64,000 nt of DNA from Thermomonas sp. (GTDB lineage: Bacteria > Pseudomonadota > Gammaproteobacteria > Xanthomonadales > Xanthomonadaceae): NCBI RefSeq assembly GCF_029945965.1, contig NZ_JAQSDO010000015.1, forward strand, positions 741,313 to 805,312, in the 5' to 3' direction. This document shows positions 58,593 through 64,000 of the stretch, in pieces (position 1 is the stretch's first letter; the number at the start of each line of letters is the position of its first letter). Below the pieces are notes generated by a model. The model saw only the letters and a program-made list of their open reading frames with translations, was not told where the DNA came from and made no database searches. A program made the position numbers and the translations under genes.

Positions 58593-59670
58593 GACCGGAC
58601 TGGAACGCTCGCATGAAATCAGCCAATGCCTGCACACCCGCTTCCGGCATCGCGTTGTAGATCGAGGCGCGCATACCACCCAGCGCGCGATGGCCCTTGA
58701 GGCCGATCAGGCCGGCGGCCTTGGCTCCGGCCAGGAATTCCTTGTCCAGAGCCTCGTCGTGCAGGAAGAACGGCACATTCATGCGCGAGCGCACTTCTGC
58801 CGTGACTTCATTGCGGAAATAGCCACCCGAGTTGTCGATTACGTCATACAACGCCGCCGCCTTGCGCGCATTGCGGATGGCGAATTCGGTCACACCGCCT
58901 TCGTCGAGCATCCACTTCACGGTCAGCCCGAGCATGTACCAGTTCCAGCTGGGTGGCGTGTTGAGCATGGACTCCGCTTCGAGCTGCTTGCGATAGTCGA
59001 AGATGTCCGCGCGCGGCTGGCCTTCACGCGCCAGCAGGTCGCGGCGCACGATGACTACCCCGATACCAACTGGGCCGAGATTTTTCTGCGCACCGGCATA
59101 GATCACGCCGAACTTCGAGATGTCCAAAGGCTCGGAGGCGATCGAGGAACTGAAGTCAGCGAACAACGGCACGTCGCCTGTCTCCGGAATATCGCGGAAC
59201 TCGACGCCGTGGATGGTTTCATTCGCGGTGATGTGGACATAAGCCGCGTCCTTCGACAACGACCAGCCGCCGCGTGCGGGAATCGCGCGGTAGCCATCGG
59301 CTTCGCCACTGGCCGCGATGTTGACCACCACGCCGGCCCTGGCCTGCTTGAGCGCGGTCTTGCCCCAGTGACCAGTTACCACGTAGTCGACGGTCTGGCC
59401 CGGGTTGGCGAAGTTGAGCGGCAGCAAGGCCTGGGTCGTGGTCGCGCCGCCAGCGGTAAACAGCACCGCGTAATCGTCCGGAATCGACAGCAAGCTGCGC
59501 AGGTCGGCCTCGGTCTGCTGGGCCACGCCGATGAACTCCGGGCCGCGATGGCTGAGCTCGACGATCGATGCGCCGGCATCGCCGAATTCCAGCATCTGTG
59601 CTTGCGCCTGGCGCAGGACGGATTCGGGCAGGGTGGCGGGACCGGCACTGAAATTGAACGCACGCGACAT
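58585..59670 (-). CDS. serC: Phosphoserine aminotransferase
   Basis: SerC makes 3-phosphoserine for serine synthesis and 4-phospho-hydroxythreonine for pyridoxine. The 361-residue protein starts [19 protein letters not shown] and has the PLP Lys196 in [13 protein letters not shown], plus [11 protein letters not shown] and the RMNVPFFL segment. GGAG lies about 7 bases upstream. It is the first gene of the serC-pheA-hisC-aroA unit. Confidence 0.97.
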   Translation of the reverse strand: MSRAFNFSAGPATLPESVLRQAQAQMLEFGDAGASIVELSHRGPEFIGVAQQTEADLRSLLSIPDDYAVLFTAGGATTTQALLPLNFANPGQTVDYVVTGHWGKTALKQARAGVVVNIAASGEADGYRAIPARGGWSLSKDAAYVHITANETIHGVEFRDIPETGDVPLFADFSSSIASEPLDISKFGVIYAGAQKNLGPVGIGVVIVRRDLLAREGQPRADIFDYRKQLEAESMLNTPPSWNWYMLGLTVKWMLDEGGVTEFAIRNARKAAALYDVIDNSGGYFRNEVTAEVRSRMNVPFFLHDEALDKEFLAGAKAAGLIGLKGHRALGGMRASIYNAMPEAGVQALADFMRAFQSGHG

Positions 59671-59779
59671 CGTCAGGCTCCGAAAATCATGGGAACCCGC
59701 AGTATGCCGCAGCGCAGCATCGTGCGCTCGGAGGTTTCCGTCGAAACTTTCGCAGCCGGCAGAAGCTCTGGCGATATCT

Positions 59780-60052
59780 TCAGAACTTTTCGCCAAGCAC
59801 CCGCCGGATCTCGCTTTCGATCGGATCCTTGAACATCGCGGCCAGGAAACCGAGCTTGGCATGCACGTGCAGGTCCTTGGGCCCCAACTCGATGTGTCCA
59901 TCCACGCCGGAGCGCGAGAAGTTCAGCACGTCGCCCTCCCACTCGCACGTCATGTGGAATCGCTCGGCCAGTTTGTGCGCCACTTCCTCTACCGTCTTGC
60001 GGGCCTTGGCCTTGGGCATGGAATGGGGATGGTGGATATCGATGCGGGACAT
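59780..60052 (-). CDS. Polyhydroxyalkanoic acid system family protein
   Basis: This 90-residue protein starts [20 protein letters not shown] and continues [38 protein letters not shown]. This matches the small PHA_gran_rgn family found beside phasins and polyhydroxyalkanoate genes, role unresolved. The start at 60052 was chosen by family N-terminus; upstream in-frame residues are Ala-rich. It stands alone between serC and the FHA gene, on the minus strand. Confidence 0.85.
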   Translation of the reverse strand: MSRIDIHHPHSMPKAKARKTVEEVAHKLAERFHMTCEWEGDVLNFSRSGVDGHIELGPKDLHVHAKLGFLAAMFKDPIESEIRRVLGEKF

Positions 60053-60169
60053 GGGCGATGCCGAGGCGGCTGGAGTTGCCGCATTGTGCCGGGCAGCGCC
60101 ATCCACGACCAGCCATAACCATTTGCGGGCGAGTCATCAAAACGGCGCGCGCATGCTAGATTTCCGCCG

Positions 60170-60973
60170 ATGAATGAATTGCGTCTGCGTTTCTGCGATG
60201 GCGAACAACCTGACCTGGTGCTTGGCGCCGGGCTGCATGCGCTTGGTCGGCTACCGAACGGGTTGGGCCCGGTGGATGCCGAGCAGCCCTGGCTGCTGCA
60301 GTTATGCAACGACCGGCGCGGCATCTGGCTGACCGTGGCCGATGACCTGCGCGGCGTGCACGTCAATGGCCGCCCGGTCCAGCATGTGGCCATGCTGCGC
60401 GCCGGCGACAGCATCCATGTCGATGGCGGTGAGTTGCTGCTGACGGCCGCCAACGACCCGGGCAAGGTCTTGCCCACGGCCAATGGCCAGCGCGACATGG
60501 CCGCGACCAGCCTGCGCCTGGTCCTGCGTGGCATCGGTGGCCAGCACCATGGTCGCAGCATCAACCTTGAACAGCCGCGCCGGATCGGCCGTGGCAGCGA
60601 TGCCGACATCCGCATCGAAGGACAAGGCATCGTCGAACGCCATGCGCTGATCGAGGCCGTCAATGGCCAGGCCGTGCTGCGCGATGCGCAGGCCGATGTC
60701 ATGGTCAATGGCCACCGCACCCGCCAGGCCGTGTTGCAGGCCGGCGACCAGATCGCCTTCGACGTGCAACATCGCTTTGTTGTCGAAGGCCCACCGCCTC
60801 ATGCCATAGCCGGCAATACCGCGATGCATTCGCATTCCGGGTATGCCGATGATGCCGAAGAACGTCCGTACATTCCGCGTCGAAGCTGGCTGGTGCGCAT
60901 GCCCTGGCTGCTGCTCGCCGCGATCCTGCTCGCCGCGGCGCTGTCCGGTTTGTTGCTGTTCGGCGCGCGTTGA
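60170..60973 (+). CDS. Dual FHA-domain tail-anchored membrane protein
   Basis: This 267-residue protein has two FHA domains. The second is clear (RRIGRGSDADIRIEGQGIVERHALIE, then VMVNGHRTRQAVLQAGDQIAF) and the first is partial (GLHALGRLPNG with GVHVNGRPV and LRAGDSIHVDGGELL). A single membrane helix at the extreme C-terminus (MPWLLLAAILLAAALSGLLLFGA) anchors it with the FHA domains in the cytoplasm. FHA domains bind phosphothreonine peptides, but no Ser/Thr kinase or secretion genes lie nearby, so the partner is unknown. Confidence 0.85.
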   Translation: MNELRLRFCDGEQPDLVLGAGLHALGRLPNGLGPVDAEQPWLLQLCNDRRGIWLTVADDLRGVHVNGRPVQHVAMLRAGDSIHVDGGELLLTAANDPGKVLPTANGQRDMAATSLRLVLRGIGGQHHGRSINLEQPRRIGRGSDADIRIEGQGIVERHALIEAVNGQAVLRDAQADVMVNGHRTRQAVLQAGDQIAFDVQHRFVVEGPPPHAIAGNTAMHSHSGYADDAEERPYIPRRSWLVRMPWLLLAAILLAAALSGLLLFGAR

Positions 60974-61006
60974 CGCGTTGACCCAACCTTCCCGACCAGC
61001 CTGAAT

Positions 61007-61777
61007 TCAATCGATCTGGAACGGATCCTTCTCGCCTGCGAACAATCGCGCCATGGCCACCGATTCGTTGTGGCGGATGTCGGCCAGGAACGCTTGCGCA
61101 TCGTCGAGTCCCGCAAACGCCTCGAAACCGCGCTCCAGGAAGACCTGCAATTCGCCCAAGCCCGCCGCTTTGGCCGGCACCCGCGACAGCTTGAGCAACA
61201 TGCTGACCCCGGGCATGCGCAAGGCAGACGCCAGCCCCTGTCCGACATGGTCGATCAGTTCGATCTGCCGCATGCGCAACCGCCGCAGCCCCACCTCACG
61301 GTAGGCCTTTGCATACAGGGCCTCATCGATCCTGCGACGGCGTGGCGCAAGCCGCTGCAGCGCTTGTGCCATGCGCAGGTCGAGTGCATGGGTCAACGCG
61401 CCCAGCTCGATGCCATCGGCCACCGTGGCCACCAGCGCGGACGGCAGCAGGCGCTGCATCATCGGCATGACCTTGGCGATGTCCGCATCGCGCTGGCTGA
61501 AATCACGGTCGCCGTAGACATCGCTGAGGAAGAAATTCGCGGCCGGTCGGCGCGCCGGATCCTGCAGGAATCGCGCAAAACTGCGTTCCAGCCGTTGGGT
61601 TTGCCAAGCCTGGACGGGTTTCAGCCAGCGCAACCGGTTGCGCGGCTCCCGTTGTGGATCGTGCACGGCCTGGTGGGATGCAAGCCGACGCGACAGGCGG
61701 GCAGCGGGATCGGTGACAGCAGCTTTGGTTTGTTCGATGGTGCGAACCATGGCATCAGTGTCCGCAGCATTCGGCAT
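61007..61777 (-). CDS. FFLEELY-motif-like protein of unknown function
   Basis: This 256-residue, largely helical, basic protein has RPAANFFLSDVYGDRDFSQRD, which resembles the FFLEELYG-x-RDF motif of a xanthomonad family of that name, here as FFLSDVYGDRDF. The rest is Leu/Arg/Ala-rich with no membrane helix or signal. The motif substitution (SDV for EEL) is a deviation to check. It is divergent from the patatin gene, and its function is not known. Confidence 0.65.
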   Translation of the reverse strand: MPNAADTDAMVRTIEQTKAAVTDPAARLSRRLASHQAVHDPQREPRNRLRWLKPVQAWQTQRLERSFARFLQDPARRPAANFFLSDVYGDRDFSQRDADIAKVMPMMQRLLPSALVATVADGIELGALTHALDLRMAQALQRLAPRRRRIDEALYAKAYREVGLRRLRMRQIELIDHVGQGLASALRMPGVSMLLKLSRVPAKAAGLGELQVFLERGFEAFAGLDDAQAFLADIRHNESVAMARLFAGEKDPFQID

Positions 61778-61826
61778 CGACGCAATACTCGATAACGCTC
61801 CGTTACACTCGGGCTCGATTCAATCC

Positions 61827-61850
61827 GACTCCAGCGGACTCCAGCGGACT
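61827..61850. repeat. Short tandem repeat before the patatin gene
   Basis: GACTCCAGCG occurs twice head to tail (61827-61846) and a third partial GACT follows. It lies just before the patatin-like gene start, in the divergent promoter region. Confidence 0.6.
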
Positions 61851-61858
61851 TACCCCTG

Positions 61859-63127
61859 ATGCTTTCATTGCACGCCGCCGAAACGCGCCGCAAGCGTGGC
61901 CAGCCCCCCAAGATCGGGCTGGCCATTGCCGGAGGCGGACCCATCGGCGCGATGTACGAACTGGGCGCGCTACGCGCGCTGGACGAAGCCTGCGACGGCC
62001 TGGACCTGACCCGCCTGGATTGCTACGTGGGCGTGAGTTCCGGGGCGTTCTTCGCCGCCGGCCTCGCCAACCGCATGGATACCGCCGAGTTGTGCCGGAT
62101 CTTCATCAGCGGCGATAGCCAGGATGTGACCTTTCGCCCGGAAACCTTCCTGCGGCCGGCCTTGCTGGAATACATGCGCCGCGCCGCCTCCATCCCCAAA
62201 CTCACCGCCCGACTGACCCGCGACTTCTGGTTTGGGCACGGCGATTCGCGCTGGTCGGACCTGGTCAACCGCCTCGGCGGATTGGTGCCGACCGGGCTGT
62301 TCGACAACGCCGAAGTAGAACGCTTCCTGCGCGGCGTGTTCACCCACGGTGGCCGCACGAATAATTTTCGCAAGCTCGATAGCGCGCTGTATGTGATCAG
62401 CGTGGACCTCGACAGTGGCGAAGCTGTGCGTTTCGGCGACAAGGATTGGGACGACGTGCCTATTTCGCAGGCAGTGCAGGCAAGTGCTGCCCTGCCCGGC
62501 CTTTACCCGCCAGTCAAAATGCTCGACAAGAGCGGGCGTGTCCGCCACTTCGTCGATGGCGCATTGCGCCGAACCATGCATGCCTCGATCGTGCTCGACC
62601 GCGGCGTCGACCTGATGCTCGGCATCAATCCTCTGGTGCCGTTCAATCCCGGCAACGATGCACAGGAGGTCGCCCAGGCGCATCGCTTCAGCCACCGTCG
62701 CATCGCCGACGGCGGCCTGCCGGGCGTGCTTTCGCAGACCTTGCGCACCATGCTGCAGTCGCGCATGCAGGTCGGATTGGCGCGCTACGCGACGCAGTAT
62801 CCGGATATCGACCAGTTGGTATTTGAACCGAATTCCGACAACCGCGAGCTGTTCTATACCAACGTCTTCAGCTTCTCGGCACGCCGGCGGATCTCACAAC
62901 TGGCCTACCGGAACACGCTGGCCGACCTGCGCAAGCGCCGCGACGTGCTGGAGCCGATCCTCGCCGTGCATGGCATCAAGCTGCGCGCGGATGTGATCGC
63001 CGACAAGCCGCGTTCGATCCTTGCGCACCTGCCACCCAGCCAACGTCGCACCGAAACCACCGCACGGCTCGGACGCGCGCTGGACGAGATCGAACATCGG
63101 CTCGGCCTCGCACGCGGCATGGTGTGA
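61859..63127 (+). CDS. Patatin-like phospholipase family protein
   Basis: This 422-residue protein has the patatin fold: the oxyanion GGGPIGAMYELG (about 25-36), the nucleophile Ser60 in GVSSG and the dyad Asp in FVDGALRR (near 239). It lacks an obvious signal peptide and has long C-terminal basic regions. It would hydrolyse acyl esters of lipids, possibly membrane phospholipids or storage lipid. No ribosome site is evident upstream. It precedes the phasin gene by 76 bases. Confidence 0.88.
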   Translation: MLSLHAAETRRKRGQPPKIGLAIAGGGPIGAMYELGALRALDEACDGLDLTRLDCYVGVSSGAFFAAGLANRMDTAELCRIFISGDSQDVTFRPETFLRPALLEYMRRAASIPKLTARLTRDFWFGHGDSRWSDLVNRLGGLVPTGLFDNAEVERFLRGVFTHGGRTNNFRKLDSALYVISVDLDSGEAVRFGDKDWDDVPISQAVQASAALPGLYPPVKMLDKSGRVRHFVDGALRRTMHASIVLDRGVDLMLGINPLVPFNPGNDAQEVAQAHRFSHRRIADGGLPGVLSQTLRTMLQSRMQVGLARYATQYPDIDQLVFEPNSDNRELFYTNVFSFSARRRISQLAYRNTLADLRKRRDVLEPILAVHGIKLRADVIADKPRSILAHLPPSQRRTETTARLGRALDEIEHRLGLARGMV

Positions 63128-63203
63128 ATGCTCTAGACAGTGGCGCGATGCTGCTACTCAATCCACACACCGCGCGTCACCGATGACGCCACAAAGGGGA
63201 CTC

Positions 63204-63821
63204 ATGGCCAAGCTGAAGAAGACTGCACGCAAGAGCGCCACAGGGACTGCAAAGGGATCCACCGCAAAGGAATCCCAAGCCCAGGCCGAGCGCCTAGGCA
63301 AGTCGATCACCGAATCCGCTCAACAGATCTGGCTGGCCGGCATGGGTGCGTTCAACCGCGCACAGGCCGAAGGCGGCAAGCTGTTCGAAAGCCTGGTCCG
63401 CGACGGCCTGTCGCTGGAACAGACCGCACGCAAGTTCGCCGGCAACCGCGCCGACGTTGTTCGCGACCTAGTCGAAGACCGGGTTGGCCAAGCCAAGGAA
63501 CGCGCTGCCGACACCTGGGACAAGCTGGAAAGCGTGTTTGAGGATCGCGTGCAGCGCGCCCTTGTGAAGCTGGGCGTTCCCAGCCGCGCGGATCTCAACA
63601 CCCTGACCGAGCGCGTCGAGCGGCTGACCGCAGAACTGCGCAAGGCCAATGGCAAGCCCGCCGCGACGTCCGCCTCGAAACGGGCCAAGGCCAGCAAGGC
63701 GCCGCGCAAGTCCGCAACCAAGGCGGCACCCAAGGCCGCACCGAAGCCGAAAGCTGCTGCAAAGGCACCGGCCAAGAAAGCCCGCAAAAGCGCCGCCAAA
63801 AAAACGGCCGCCGCAGAGTAA
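63204..63821 (+). CDS. Phasin family protein with histone-like tail
   Basis: This 205-residue protein has a phasin domain (about residues 35-125; ITESAQQIWLAGMGAFNRAQ, then EQTARKFAGN) and a C-terminal Ala/Lys/Pro tail with KPA/AKKA-type repeats, like PhaF/PhaI of Pseudomonas, which coat polyhydroxyalkanoate granules and bind DNA through the tail. AAAGGGG lies about 5 bases upstream of the ATG. The N-terminus is also basic. No polymerase (phaC) is in the window. Confidence 0.9.
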   Translation: MAKLKKTARKSATGTAKGSTAKESQAQAERLGKSITESAQQIWLAGMGAFNRAQAEGGKLFESLVRDGLSLEQTARKFAGNRADVVRDLVEDRVGQAKERAADTWDKLESVFEDRVQRALVKLGVPSRADLNTLTERVERLTAELRKANGKPAATSASKRAKASKAPRKSATKAAPKAAPKPKAAAKAPAKKARKSAAKKTAAAE

Positions 63822-63850
63822 TCGCTAGCAGGGGCAATCCCAATCTGCCC

Positions 63851-64000
63851 TCGTAGAGCGGGGCTTGCCCCGCTTCGACTACCTAACCCCAGCGCGGCAA
63901 GCCGCGCTCTACAACAGCCCGGCCTCCTCCTTGCGCCTGTTCCCATCGTAGAGCGGGGCTTGCCCCGCTTCGACTACCTAACCCCAGCGCGGCAAGCCGC
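63851..64000. repeat. GTAG-type REP pair, two tandem copies (second cut by window edge)
   Basis: Each unit starts with GTAGAGCGGGGCTTGCCCCG and contains two facing hairpins: GCGGGGC-TT-GCCCCGC and GCGCGGC-AA-GCCGCGC, with outer GTAGAGC/GCTCTAC ends that pair. Unit starts are at 63853 and 63948, a 95-base period. Palindromes with a terminal GTAG are known in Stenotrophomonas as SMAG REPs and are thought to be mobilised by REP-associated tyrosine transposases; none is in the window. Confidence 0.85.

Overview
The window looks like an ordinary stretch of chromosome from a high-GC gammaproteobacterium of the Xanthomonadales, probably Xanthomonadaceae/Lysobacteraceae. The reasons are the gene order galU - WbpM-like - WecA-like - lapB - lapA - ihfB - rpsA - cmk, a 'transmembrane repetitive protein', an FFLEELY-like protein, a PsrA-like regulator next to beta-oxidation genes, a type-B L36 of the zinc-free form, and GTAG-type REP palindromes. 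This assignment rests on recognised families, not on a database search. Almost all of it is housekeeping and envelope genes. I found no prophage, integron, insertion sequence, CRISPR array or toxin-antitoxin block.

Layout. 1-12 kb, mostly minus strand: the sensor half of a two-component-propeller protein (cut by the window edge), orn, tadA, guaA and guaB (GMP synthesis, with guaA flanked by paired palindromic repeats), folD, a DUF2272 lipase-like secreted protein, a rhodanese-MoeB fusion, mobA and der. 12-17.4 kb: the envelope/type IV pilus cluster bamB, yfgM, rodZ-like, pilW, rlmN, ndk, similar to the enterobacterial order but without ispG and hisS. 17.5-21.9 kb, plus strand: a PsrA-like TetR regulator with a perfect palindromic operator on its promoter, then a bifunctional 3-hydroxyacyl-CoA dehydrogenase/enoyl-CoA hydratase and a thiolase. 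21.9-30.2 kb, minus strand: nucleotide-sugar and O-antigen initiation genes, LapA/LapB, IHF-beta, S1 and cytidylate kinase.

30.3-34.4 kb, plus strand: L36, a small secreted protein, agmatine deiminase and N-carbamoylputrescine amidase (putrescine synthesis) translationally coupled to a TraB-like membrane protein. 34.4-42.2 kb, minus strand: an adaptor and two different RND permeases. 42.4-47.3 kb: two single-haem cytochromes that look like a split cytochrome c4, the transmembrane repetitive protein, nfuA, phhB and rluC. 47.3-54.8 kb: RNase E with a long leader, a GacA-like response regulator, tRNA-Ser(UGA), a hairpin cluster, a LysR regulator, serS and a TonB-like protein. 54.9-59.7 kb, minus strand: serC-pheA-hisC-aroA, an overlapping aromatic/serine operon. 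59.8-64 kb: two polyhydroxyalkanoate-associated proteins (one a phasin), a dual-FHA membrane protein, a patatin-like phospholipase, and REP elements at the right edge.

Functional themes are purine/one-carbon metabolism, outer-membrane and LPS assembly control, fatty-acid oxidation, polyamine synthesis, aromatic amino acid synthesis, RNA turnover and storage granules. The points most worth a second look are the PsrA-type operator, the paired palindromes around guaA, the hairpin cluster by tRNA-Ser, the GTAG REP pair, the split of the serC-to-ihfB supraoperon, and the tandem RND permeases. I do not see a convincing undescribed multi-gene system here.
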